From Isoetes taiwanensis (Eukaryota; Streptophyta; Lycopodiopsida; Isoetales; Isoetaceae): a stretch of 64,000 bases of DNA. The stretch is taken from contig JAJEKV010000008.1 of NCBI GenBank assembly GCA_021234155.1, forward strand, positions 14,073,410 through 14,137,409, in the 5' to 3' direction. The stretch's first letter is position 1. Each line of letters opens with the position of its first letter. Under the pieces are notes generated by a model. That model was given only the letters and a program-made list of their open reading frames with translations, was not told where the DNA came from and did no database searches. Made by a program: the position numbers and the translations under genes. Positions 11,450 through 21,960 of this stretch are shown in pieces.

Positions 11450-12568
11450 CAAGTGCAATCGACATTGACGTTTTGGCCTCCATAACGTAAACCCTACAAT
11501 AACCCCGCAAGGCAATGTGGTTTTGCGTTTGGAGGCTATACCCCAGCCGATTGACCGTGATCTTGCACAATGTCATGAGGTAGTGGAGGGCGCTGACGCC
11601 GATGATGGAGCCCTAAAACCTTCCGTAGAAGAAGTTCGACCTAAAGGTCCTCCCCGGAGGGTCCCTGGCCACGGACGGCAACTCTCCCACCCCTGAATCG
11701 CGGATCTCGACCGCCAACGGACTCGAAAACATCAACATTACCCCCGAGACCAAGTTTCTTGGGTAGAAGACCACCCCCCTCCCCTGAAGCCAAAGTAGCT
11801 CATGCGTCCAACACGCTCAGAAAGGAATTGGCCTTTAGCGGAGGGTGCGTAATAACACGCCATGTGGGTAAAAGCATGTTAGAGGGTGTCCCTTAAAAAG
11901 TATTATTTAGTGACCAAAAAAAGTACCTAAAAAGGTACCCGTGACCTGGTAACGGGTACCCGTCTTAATGTCTCAATAAAAGTTACATTTTAGAACTTTT
12001 ATATATATTTTGGTCTCCAAAGAGCATTATCTTTATCTTAACTTTGAATATTAATGCATCCTTTGACTTTTATTTTGAATATTATTATTCGTTTTTTTTG
12101 TTGCAAAAATGACCGGTGTAACTTGGTCCCTAGGGTAATTTCGCTGTTTCGATGATAAGTCAAATCTCCATTCCCGGCCTTTGTAACGCCCGAACGACAA
12201 AACACTTGGTTTCTACACGGCCGACCTAGTGACACTTTGGCGGTTTTATCGTTTCCCCGACAGCGGATCTTGAATTTTTTGAGCCTCTTTCGAAGCAAGT
12301 TACTTGAATGGAGAATTCAACGGTCGGATAGGGAAACCGAAGTTCCGGGAAGGGGAGGCATTGGCATTTGCCCTCCTGAGGAGCACCGGTAGGAAAGTCA
12401 CTCTGGGTAAATCCCAAACCCCATTTGGTGGGTTTATTGCTTCGGTTTTTCGCAGCTTCGACCATGTCTCAAGCGCAACCTGAATAAAACTCACCTCCAT
12501 AACGTAAACCCCACAATAACCTAGCAACCCATTGTGGTTTACGCTTTGGAGGCCAAAACGTGGTCGAC
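11450..12568 (-). repeat. About 805-bp repeat, inverted copy with a 220-bp insertion
   Basis: This is the reverse complement of the tandem unit. CCTCCATAACGTAAACCC is at about 11490 and again at about 12498, with CATGAGGTAGTGGAGG, AGTAGCTCATG, CAAAACACTTGG and GTTACTTGAATGGAGAATTC in reversed order. About 220 bp of unrelated AT-rich sequence (about 11885-12105) interrupts it. Together with copies 1-3 it forms a large imperfect palindrome around an axis near 11.38 kb. Confidence 0.85.
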
Positions 12569-13171
12569 TTATGCATAATGCAATATCATCCATAAGCATA
12601 TTGAGAAATCCTCAAACAAAGTATCTTAAAAAAGGAAGTTACAATGAGAAAGAATTAGATAGTTAGGCATTACCCACTAATCTAAATAATGTAAGAAAGT
12701 TAGTGGATAAGATCAAAGAAGGTTAGTTCGGCTACTACAGAGGGTGAACTTTCCTTATGGGACACGAGCAACTAATTTTCACCATCGCCTAGATAAATCA
12801 CACTAAGTCTAGACCGAGAAAATAATTTCGGATAAACAAATTAAGTAGTGCCAAATGGATAGTTAATCTGTTTTCAAATAGGAATTGTCAATTCTATTGC
12901 ATCCATACTCCTTAGAAGCTTAGTCAATGATTTAAAGGATTCCTATACGTATATGACAAAGATATTCTCGATGCAATTGTTTGGAATTGGGAGCTGCCAA
13001 ACTATAACATCTAGCCACTAGTTTAGAGGATTACCATGCGGAGGGAGCTCGATACCTTCAGGCACATGACTCGGAAGCAAGGTTTTCCCCGAGCAAAGGT
13101 TTTCCGAAGTTTGTGTTTAGGTTTAAGGTGTTAGCTGTGGTATTTTGCTTGCTCCAACAATTACATCTCTA

Positions 13172-13300
13172 ATTCTTAGTGCAAATCGTCTAAGTGCAAT
13201 AAGTTATCTTGTTTTTCAAAGAACCATTGGATTCTTAGTGCAAATCGCCTAAGTGCAATAAGTTATCTTGTTTTTCAAGGAACCATTGGATTCTTAGTGA
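13172..13300 (+). repeat. Tandem duplication, 59-bp period
   Basis: ATTCTTAGTGCAAATCG begins at 13172 and 13231, and a truncated third unit begins at 13290. The second copy differs from the first at only a few positions. Confidence 0.85.
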
Positions 13301-13418
13301 AACCATTAGAAAGAACCATTGATAAGATAAATTAGATACAATTAAAAAACCATTGGATGACGTGGATAACTATTGGATCGTCTATAGCTTAACCTTAGTA
13401 CCAACTAGATATAGGCAT

Positions 13419-13915
13419 GGTTTAATGGTGTTACACTAATGATATCCAAAATGGGGATAATGTTAGGATATTACGTAGTCTTGCCATTTTATAATGCTTG
13501 GGGATTTGTTGCAATGGTCCTATTCCCCATAAACAATTACATCTCAAATTCTTAATGGTCTAAATTATACCAAGATGTAGGAAGCGGTTTAATGGTGTTC
13601 CACTAACGATATCCAAAATGGGGAATAATGTTAGGATATTGCATGGTCTTGCCATTTTAATGCTTGGGGATTTCTTGCAATGGTCCTTTCCTCCATAAAG
13701 AAATACATCTCACAATTCTTAATGGTCCATTATGCAAAAATGTGAGTTTGGTTTAATGGTCTTTCTCTAACAATATCCAAAATGTTAGGATATTGTTAGG
13801 ATTTTGTCAGTCCCATGACATTAATGCTTAGGGATTTGTTAGCTTTACGTCCCCGCGGACCCCTCAAGGAATACAAATCAAATTCTTGATGGTTTTGTTA
13901 TGCAAAAAATAGGCG
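13419..13915 (+). repeat. Tandem repeat, period about 165 bp, three copies
   Basis: GGTTTAATGG starts at 13419, 13586 and 13750. Each unit continues with ATATCCAAAATG, GTTAGGATATT, TTAATGCTTAGGGATTTGTT-like and CAATTCTTAATGGT segments. Divergence increases to the right. Confidence 0.85.
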
Positions 13916-13999
13916 TTAAGTAATTGAAGTAGTTGAAATAACTTATCTTACATGGAATACTAGTATAAGGACATGTGATCGTTGCGCATGCATCACATG

Positions 14000-14490
14000 T
14001 AGCAAATCAAGTACTGGTCCCTACCACTATAAAGACCCGTGATATGGAAGGATGGGACATGTAGAGAATCAAGTATTCTTTCCTACTTCTATAAAGACAT
14101 GTGACAATAGAAGTATTACACATGTCGTAATTCATGTATTCTTTCCTACAATGCCCTAGCAAATAAAATACTCGTCCTACTACTATAAAGACATGTGACA
14201 TGGAAGCATAACGACATGTAGAGAATCAAGTATTCTTTCCTACTTCTATAAAGACATGTGACAATAGAAGTATTACACATGTCGTAATTCATGTATTCTT
14301 TCCTACAATGCTTTAGTAAATAAACTACTCTGTCCTACTACTATAAAGACATGTGAATGGAAGCATAGGACATGTAGAGAATCAAATATTCTTTCCTACA
14401 TCTATAAAGACATGTGACAATAGAATTATTAGACATGTAGAAATTCAAGTATTCTTTCCTACAGTGGATTGTATTATAAAATGACATGTC
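14000..14490 (+). repeat. Higher-order tandem repeat, period about 157 bp, rich in ACATGT
   Basis: TATAAAGAC occurs at 14028, 14090, 14184, 14247, 14342 and 14403, so spacings alternate between about 62 and 95 bp. This is a two-subunit unit of about 157 bp repeated three times. Each subunit carries the palindrome ACATGT and TATTCTTTCCTAC. Confidence 0.85.
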
Positions 14491-14519
14491 ACAATAGAGG
14501 AAACTACAAAACAAATGTG

Positions 14520-16800
14520 GATGTTTTAGTCCACAAAAAAAAAGAACACCATTATCGAACAAAACCATACCTCCACAAATCCACATGTAGGATTCTTTGA
14601 AAACAGGACATGTAGACCTACCAAAACTGATGTTTTCCACAGTGGACCAAAAATCGGGGTGAGTGTGCTACCTTCCAGGCCCGAAGCAAGCCTTTCAGTA
14701 CTGGAGAGGCATGTGAATAAGCTTTCAATGGATATAACAATGCCCAAGGGAGCTCAATTCTCACACCTCGCTTATGAAAAACCATACACTTCTTTACTGA
14801 TTGTTTAAGTAACTTCATACCTGGTGATGCACAATCATCTTTCAACAAACTGAACAATAGCTTAGAAGTTAAGACCTTACCCTGTAAAGAAAGATCCAAC
14901 ATACCAAGTCCTCCTTGTTGTTTAAACAACATACATTTCTTCCACGCCACCTTCGATTGCCTCCTTGATCGGTACACCATACAAAATCTCTTACAATCTT
15001 TTTATCTCAAGCAAACTTAGAAGCTGGAGCCAATAGAACCAAACCAAATAAATATGCATATTGTTCAATCATCGACTTAGCTACTTGAATTCTACCCCGC
15101 CAAGGATAACTTTGAACCTCTCCACCAAAGCGCTTGCCTTTGTAAATTTAAGATAATTTCATCCCATGCTTCATTCATGTCAATATATAGACCAAAGGGG
15201 ACTCCTAGAAGCTTTGTCTTTGCAGATGGTAAAACAACCTTCCGGGCATACTTATATAAAAAATGCGAAGACCGCTTCCTTCCCACCCATAAGGCACTAC
15301 ATTTAGCCCAATTAAGGAGACAACCCGGATGCAATTGAAAATATATCCAAAATCTTTTGATTATCCGCACATTATTCTCTTCACCATCCACTAGCAAGAA
15401 GGTATCGTCCCCCGAACCGATTAACAAAACTTGTTCACCTTCCACCAATAATAATCCCTTTACCAAACCATCCTTTTCACCCTCATGCAATAGTTGCGAA
15501 AGTCCTTCTGCCACTATAGTAAACAAAAAAGGAGCTAAAGGGCAACCTTGCCTTATTCCACGTTCAATTGGAAAAAGCACCAATGGTTCTCCATGATACA
15601 GAACTACCCCCTTAGCAGAAATCAACATTTTATGCATCATAGATCGGAAACCAGACCCAAATCCCAATTTCAAAAGCATGGCATCCAAGAAAGTCCACTT
15701 CAAGACTATCATAAGCTTTAGCAAAATCCAATTTTAAATATAGAAGATTTTGACCTGAACATTGAGCCCAATGAACTCCTTCATATGCTGCCACTATATT
15801 ATGAAAAATTTGCCGACCTCGAAGAAAGCCCTCGACCGAGCCGCATCTATTCTCAATCCCAAAACTGTTTTAAGTCTTTTCTCGATAGGCTTTTGCAATA
15901 ATTTTATAGATAGTGGATAGAAGAGTTATTGGCCAATCATGAATGCTCATTGTGTCCTTTCACTTTAGGAATAAGAGAAATCAAACCCGTATTCAAAATC
16001 CTATCAAATTGATGTGAAATACACAAATCTTTGTATGCCTCCATAATGCTCTCGACGCCCATTCCCAATACCTTTTCAAAAATTCTCTGGGATACCATCC
16101 ATACCTGGACATTTATCTGAAGCCAACTCAAATGTTGCTGCTGCGAATTCATACATGGACAAGTGGGGCCTCTAACAATTGAGATTCCTCTTGTGAAAGA
16201 ATTGCATGAACCTTAGAAAGCACAATATCTGCATTACATCTTCATGAGGCAAGTGTTTGACCTTAAAAAAGTTTCAAAGTATTGAGTAAGGGACCTGCTT
16301 AATCTCATTTTGCTCTGTCATTACCCTCCCATCGGCAAGAGATAAAGAGTGCATAGTAGCGGCATACCTCTTCCGCTTTGAAGCTCTAAAAACAAACTTA
16401 TTACAACGATCTCCATCTTCGGCCCAGTTAATCCAGATTTAACTCGTCTTTGATTGAATTTGGGCCACTTCAAGACCACTTAATAGCATCAATAACTGTT
16501 GCAATCTAAAAGAGTTCATGCACCCACTTTCTTAAGCTCCTCTAATTCAAAGATATAACTTACTTAATGTCTCTTTTTTTCTTCTAACTCGCTATGATCC
16601 CCACCTTTTCGCAAAAATCTTGACATTCGCCAAAGCCTCAACAATTCTTCGCATACCATGTTGTTGAGATGAAGCCTTTTGCCAAGCCTCCTGACATCCT
16701 ACTTCAAACTCCTCATTAGGCAACCATCTAGTATTCAATTTAGATACCGTATTCAATAAAGCTTCTTCTTACTGGGGTCTTAAATTAAATAGCATGATCC
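14520..16800 (-). mobile_element. Plant LINE (L1-type) with reverse transcriptase, degenerate
   Basis: Minus-strand segments in the correct order for a plant LINE ORF2. GDRCNKFVFRASKRKR lies at about 16410-16360 (pre-RT region). DRILNTGLISLIPKVKG lies at about 15990-15950 (family NTxxIxLIPK). The palm at 15724-15092 has RQGCPLAPFLF and a catalytic-type box GSGDDTFLL, where most relatives have ADDT. The thumb region at 14980-14850 has VAWKKCMLFKQQGGLG. Frames shift between these blocks and stops are present, so it is not active. The zf-RVT end is missing or lost into the ACATGT array at 14.0-14.5 kb. Same orientation as the relic at 3.2-4.75 kb, possibly the same family. Confidence 0.85.
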
Positions 16801-18249
16801 CAACCATTACATTAGAGAATGGACCAAGGCAGTTGTGTAACTTGGGCCTGGCTGTTCCAATGCCCTTACCAAGTAAAATTGCCTATTTTGTCAAATAATT
16901 TATAACGTATAGGCTTTCAAAAGAGTAGTCTGAATGTGCTATGATAATGGTTTAGTTGCTTACTAAATCTAGCATGTTCTACTACGTTGCTTGTTCCATT
17001 GCTACCAAACTAATCTATATACCTAAGGAACTAGCAATCAACTCCGAGAAAAAGAAAGATTAAAAATACCAATTTTACAAATGCAACTAGTTTGCCAAAT
17101 ACATTCTGGAAGTGTTGCCCAAACTCTCACCGTCGAACTAGCAGAATTTTGAATTGATGTAACTAATCACCTCCCCCCGTTTGCATCAGCCTATTTCTAG
17201 ATGTTGTGCTGTCGAAAGGGACAATTATATGTGTTTGCTACATAAAACACATTTAAATATTTCTAGAACACTCAACTACTCAGTTACATACACAATTCCA
17301 TCGAGGGCACTTGTGGACAGGCTTGTAGATGAATGTAGGGGATCTTTAAACTGATCATAAGAATATGGTAGGGATCTAGTTCAATTCAAAAATTGTTGGC
17401 AGATATCGTGCGGGGTTTGAAGTAGAAATTTTGATTTAAATATAGATTGTGAAAATAAGACTTCATGGTTTGATTTAAGCTACTTTACCATCAGAGCAGC
17501 GGAGGGCAACCCTCTGTGCGCAACACCTTGTTTTTAGTGGAATTCCCCTTGGAATATCGAAAGCTATTGGATGGGCCTATTCATGTTGTTGTGTCTAGAT
17601 TTGGGCCATAAATAACGATTGGATGAGCATATTCATATATTGTGCCTCGATTTAGGCCATAAATAACAGTCCTCCTTTATGGGTATGCTCCTACAAGTTG
17701 AGATATACCATATTGTAAGATTACTGAATATTGCAAGATTATTGAAATACTATAAATATACTTAATAGTCTAAAACGTTACATTGCATGTAAATTGTTAG
17801 GATTGTCCTTACAATAGTTGTTTGGCTTTGTAGATTAGTGAGGTGAGCAAGACAATTCAATGAAGCATTGAAAATGGAAACCGGTCATCATTATGAGCGT
17901 GTTTTTGTCATGTCCTTACCATCACTTAAGTGGACTGTGTTTTACACAATTGAAGTTTAAAGAACACGGATATAGCTGCTGGATGCGCATAGTGCGGTCT
18001 TTCATAATGGGCACAAAGATGGAGGGGAACATAAGATTCTTAAACCTCACTCTTGTAGTCATCATCATTCTGCAGTTATGCACTATCCAAGTATACTCTA
18101 AATGATGAAAGAATGTATGTTTTTTCGTGTATTTCATACAACAATGCATGTTCGGCATGCATGGCTCTTTATTATCAAACATAAAATCTAGAAAGCCGTT
18201 GCTTTTCATACTACCGTCATCTTACTATTGGTAGAAATGTTGAAATGGG
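16801..18249. other. Intergenic DNA, no gene recognised
   Basis: Short frames only. GGATGGGCCTATTCATG and GGATGAGCATATTCATA at about 17570-17640 form a weak local duplication. Confidence 0.35.
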
Positions 18250-18700
18250 GGACCACAATTGCTCGTAGTGCTTACTCAATTGCTTAATCAAGCACTCTTG
18301 CATGGTTTTCCTTATTGGATAGTGAGCAAGGTGGTTCCTATCTATAAGGCAGGTGATAAAGACTCTCCATCCAACTATCGCACTATCATGGTTTGTCCTC
18401 TCTTTGCCAAAATATTGGAGAAAAAATTTGACAGCTTGGTCTGAATTTTTAGGAATTGAAGCCTTAACTCAAGCAAGATTTCGACCTGTGCATTCAACTA
18501 CAAGCCATTTCTTCACATTGCTTGCCTCATTGAAGATAATCGCAATCAACAGCAGCACTTTTATTGTTGTTTAGAAAGCATTTGACTGTCCTACGGGAAG
18601 AATTATGCTAGCGCCTCGAACAATTGGATGTCCTTCTAGAGTTATGCAATGCTATATATGGATTGTATGACATAGTGCTTGTTAAAATGCCCATTGTCCC
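18250..18700 (+). mobile_element. LINE reverse-transcriptase fragment (fingers/palm start)
   Basis: On the + strand, HGFPYWIVSKVVPIYKAGDK, then SPSNYRTIMV, then FAKILEK match the RT fingers motif (VxPIxKxGD, NYRPIxV, KxxE). After a frameshift at about 18435, the other frame gives EALTQARFRPVHSTTSHFFT (family QxGFRPxxSTxDHxF). A stop then precedes KAFDC (the DxxKAFD block). It ends before the catalytic YADD box. It resembles the fragment at 29.28 kb in type and orientation, and the two could come from one LINE family. Confidence 0.75.
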
Positions 18701-18730
18701 CTACACTCTTTGGCATTGTTATGGATCAAT

Positions 18731-18894
18731 TGGAAGGATGGCTTCATCTGCATGTGGCAGAGATGGCCCTTTCTTAGCATCTGATGTAGTAAAACAATTG
18801 ATACTAGTTATGTGGAAGGATGGCTTCATCTGCATGTGGCAGAGATGGCCCTTTCTTAGCATCTGATGTAGTAAAACAATTGATACTAGTTATG
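18731..18894 (+). repeat. Perfect tandem duplication of 82 bp
   Basis: The 82 bases beginning TGGAAGGATGGCTTCATC at 18731 are repeated immediately from 18813 with no difference that I can see. This implies a recent event in otherwise decayed DNA. Confidence 0.95.
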
Positions 18895-18939
18895 GTGCCC
18901 AACGTTGTCGGGCTTTAGCGACAATGTCTTGCATTGGAA

Positions 18940-19480
18940 TTAGCAAAATCTCTTGAAAATTGGATTTCAGCAACAATGTCATGGGATTAGCAAAATCTCT
19001 TGAGATTTGGATGTGGAGGCCATGGTGCATTCAAGCAGCTTAGGTGCAATATTCTTTTCATAGTGTTCAGCAATACACATGTGCTTAGTGATCATCTATA
19101 TATATATATATATATTGAGTAAAATGTCTTGAAATTTGGATGTGGACAACATGGTGCATTGAAGTAGTTTAGGTGCATTATTTTTATAGTGTTGGGCAAA
19201 CGAACATAAAATGTTGAGCAACCAACTACAATGTTGGGCGACAGTGCATATGTACTTGGTGATGTTAGAAGAACGTGATACTAACATATTTATCAATGAA
19301 TAAATATAGTACGCATTCAAGTAGCTAAGGCGCAGTATTCTTTTCGTCGTCATGTGCAATAAACAAACATACAAATCTTGTTCTTCCTAGAATTGTGCTA
19401 GTTTAGAGGCAATAAACATGAATTCTACTGATTTAGGGGCAATAAACATAAGAATTGTACTACTTTATAGGCAATAGACA
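18940..19480 (+). repeat. Degenerate local repeats and a (TA)n microsatellite
   Basis: TAGCAAAATCTCTTGA, ATTTGGATGTGGA and GGTGCATTCAAG/GAAGTAG..TTAGGTGCA recur two to three times between 18940 and 19200, with a (TA) run at 19097-19115. GGCAATAAACATAAGAATT-like units recur at 19400-19490. Confidence 0.6.
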
Positions 19481-20103
19481 TATATAGGGGCAATAGATAT
19501 TTACAACACAAACTTGGATTTTCATTATGGCATAACATATGAACAAAATGAGTAGAAATTGTAATTTAAAGACTAACAGACAGTCACATGATGATGAACC
19601 AAAAGTCCTATTGCAACAATACCTTATAGAATTTTCAAAATCAAGTTATCAATACCACTAAGTGCATTCTAACCCATCATGCAAAGCTAAAACTTCAAAT
19701 GATTGATATTTTTTGCTCAGAATCGAGAGAAAATAGCATATCTTCGAGAAAATAACATCTCTTCAGTGAGAACGTTAACCCCAATGAATTTGCACCCACC
19801 ACTATGCATTTGATTGACTTATTCGATGTAGGAAAAGAAATTAGACAAAGCCACATTTCGACCAAACTATTCATATGAGCTGCATGATTCAAAATGGATT
19901 TTCCAGAAGGTCAAAATCCTTTGCCACAGCGATAAGACTTGTAAGTGCACCCCAAGCCATCATGCAAAGCCTAGAAGTTCAAAATGATTGATTTTCTCTT
20001 CCTTAAAGACGTTTGTAGATTTTGCATACATTTGATATAGGTTCAAGGGGCCTTCAAAGATGAGGATCAACAATGAAGAGTGTTAAAAGCACTTGCAACT
20101 TTC

Positions 20104-21041
20104 CCATCGATCCGAGACATCGGATCGCCATTCTAGAATGGGACGAGCATGCATGTTTTGCATGCATGCGCATGCCCGTTCCGTTGGGAGTTCGCTATTT
20201 TAGGCGCCGCTTTCCGCTGAATTTCATCGGCGGCTTCCTCTTCTCTCAGCACTTTATTCTCTTTGAATTGTTTCGTGCGTGGGAGGGCTTCTTCCGCCTC
20301 GGGTTTGGCCAATTTGGCGTTTCTTTCATGCTGTCCTTTCTCGGCCTTTAGCCTTCATCCTGCGGACCTTCGCCCCCGATCCTAGTTTGTTAAGGAAGTC
20401 CTTTGGTATTCTGGGTTTGTTGGTTTTATATTTAGTCCCATTCTAGAATCCCATCGATCCAGAGACATCGGATCGCCATTCTAGAATGGGACGAGCATGC
20501 ATGTTTTGCATGCATGGGCGGCGCATGCCCGCTCGGGTTGGGAGTTCGCTATTTTAGGCGTGTTTCCGCTTCGACTTCTCATCGGCGCTTCCTCTTCTCT
20601 CGTGAAGCATTTTATTCTCTTTGAACCCACCCTCCCCTTCTTTGTTATTGTATTTTTTATCACAAGTGGCACGCTAAGAACCCCTCCACTGGGAGGTTTG
20701 TTTTGTCTTGTTGTTTTGTTGGTGATGTGCGTGCATGTGTTAGCGGCGGCATCTGCTTCGACTTTTCCATTTGTGGGTTTTGGGAGCGATTTTTATGCCT
20801 TCACGCTTGTCCAAGCCCCTTCAAGGTTTATCACTAGGGTTCTTCCTCGAAACCCGAAGGGCTGGGTTTTTAATCCGGTGATAAGCTTTCGCAGTACACT
20901 AGCCCGATCTCTATTAGCATTGTATTTTGTTGGGGTCCAAATGATATAATCGGATTTTCCTTTATTTTTATGGGTAGTTCAGATGTGTGCGGCTACCCAC
21001 TATCCACCATTGTAGAAAATCTGCTGAGATGAATGAGAAGC
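20104..21041 (+). repeat. DIRS terminal-repeat copy, extra direct copy abutting the element
   Basis: From 20226 to 21041 this matches 24719-25537 at a constant offset of about 4.5 kb. Shared landmarks are TTGGGAGTTCGCTATTTTAG, CTCTTTGAACCCACCCTCC, GGGAGGTTTGTTTTGTCTTG, CCTCGAAACCCGAA and GAAAATCTGCTGAGATG. It also holds an internal duplication of its first part (20104 and 20451). It abuts the inverted copy at 21042 with no spacer. Confidence 0.85.
20435..20492. repeat. Nested palindrome in the DIRS terminal repeat (left copy)
   Basis: Outer arms GTCCCATTCTAGAAT (20435-20449) and its exact reverse complement (20478-20492) enclose a second dyad built on CGATCC / CGGATCG. The same structure is at 24927-24982. 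Confidence 0.9.
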
Positions 21042-21960
21042 AAGTCTAAGTCCATAGGAACAATATCGGACTACCCCAAAAAAGAAAATGTGCCAAGGCA
21101 ATATAGAAGGGCAATGGCGACAACTTCTCATCGAGATAAAAAACCCCGCCCTTTCGGGTCTTCGAGGAAAACCCTAATGAGAAATGATCGCCACCAACCT
21201 CGAATGTGTTGCCTGGAGAACAGAGAAACCGGACGAGAGCGAAGGCAAACACAAAGCACGACCCCAAACAACAACGAAAAAACCCCGCATGGAACAAAGA
21301 GGATGACGAACGGAAATGCAGCAGGACCCCAACAGACGGTGGAATACAGCGAAATCCTGCAATACCAAAAAAACTCCCAAAAAACACCCGTAAAGAGTTA
21401 GAGAAACAAGCCTAGCCATAAAAAGAATCTGCATCAAGAAAGCCCGAAGATATAAGGAATAAAAATAGGTAGAAAAAGAGCATAACAGAAAAAGATAGCA
21501 TCACCCATAGGGTGGAAAAAGCATCACCCAGCGGGTGGAAATCATTATATAAAAATATGCATCACCCTCAAGGTGGAAATAAACAGCATCACCTGCAGGC
21601 GGAGAAAAACACAGAAAGATGCCAAGGAAAACAGCAACAAGGGAAAAGCCACACCCACAGGTGGAGAACAACAAAGAGTGCATGAACCAATAATAATACA
21701 AATGAAAAAGACTTATACGCCCACGCAGCCAGTGGCTGAAGGAGGGAAGCTACGAAAGAAGAAATGTTGGTGGAGAAGACGCCCATAACCGGCCCGAAAA
21801 TGGAACTAGCCTAATATAGGGGTTCGCCCTTTCCCGATAATGGCGATCCAATGGCTCGGATCGATGGGATTCTGGGAAAGGACTCGCGAGAGACACAAAA
21901 CTGGCCGACTACCAAAGGACTTCCTTAACTATAAGCCCGGCCGCCCGAACCCCTGTGTGT
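21042..21960 (-). repeat. DIRS inverted terminal repeat, left end
   Basis: Reverse-complemented, this aligns with the terminal repeat at 24840-25537. GGTTTTCCTCGAA with CCCGAAAGGGCGGG lies at about 21150. AGGAAGTCCTTTGGTA and GAATCCCATCGATCCGAG lie at about 21930-21855. It is clearly more diverged than the direct copy next door. It carries a cluster of short hairpins at 21500-21665 that the other copies lack. Confidence 0.75.
21500..21668. repeat. Run of five small stem-loops, CACCC-nnn-GGGTG type
   Basis: The units CACCCATAGGGTGG, CACCCAGCGGGTGG, CACCCTCAAGGTGG, CACCTGCAGGCGG and CACCCACAGGTGG each pair with themselves around 3-4 nt loops. Most are preceded by GCAT and followed by AAA. They alternate with unrelated spacers of 15-40 bp. 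Confidence 0.85.
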
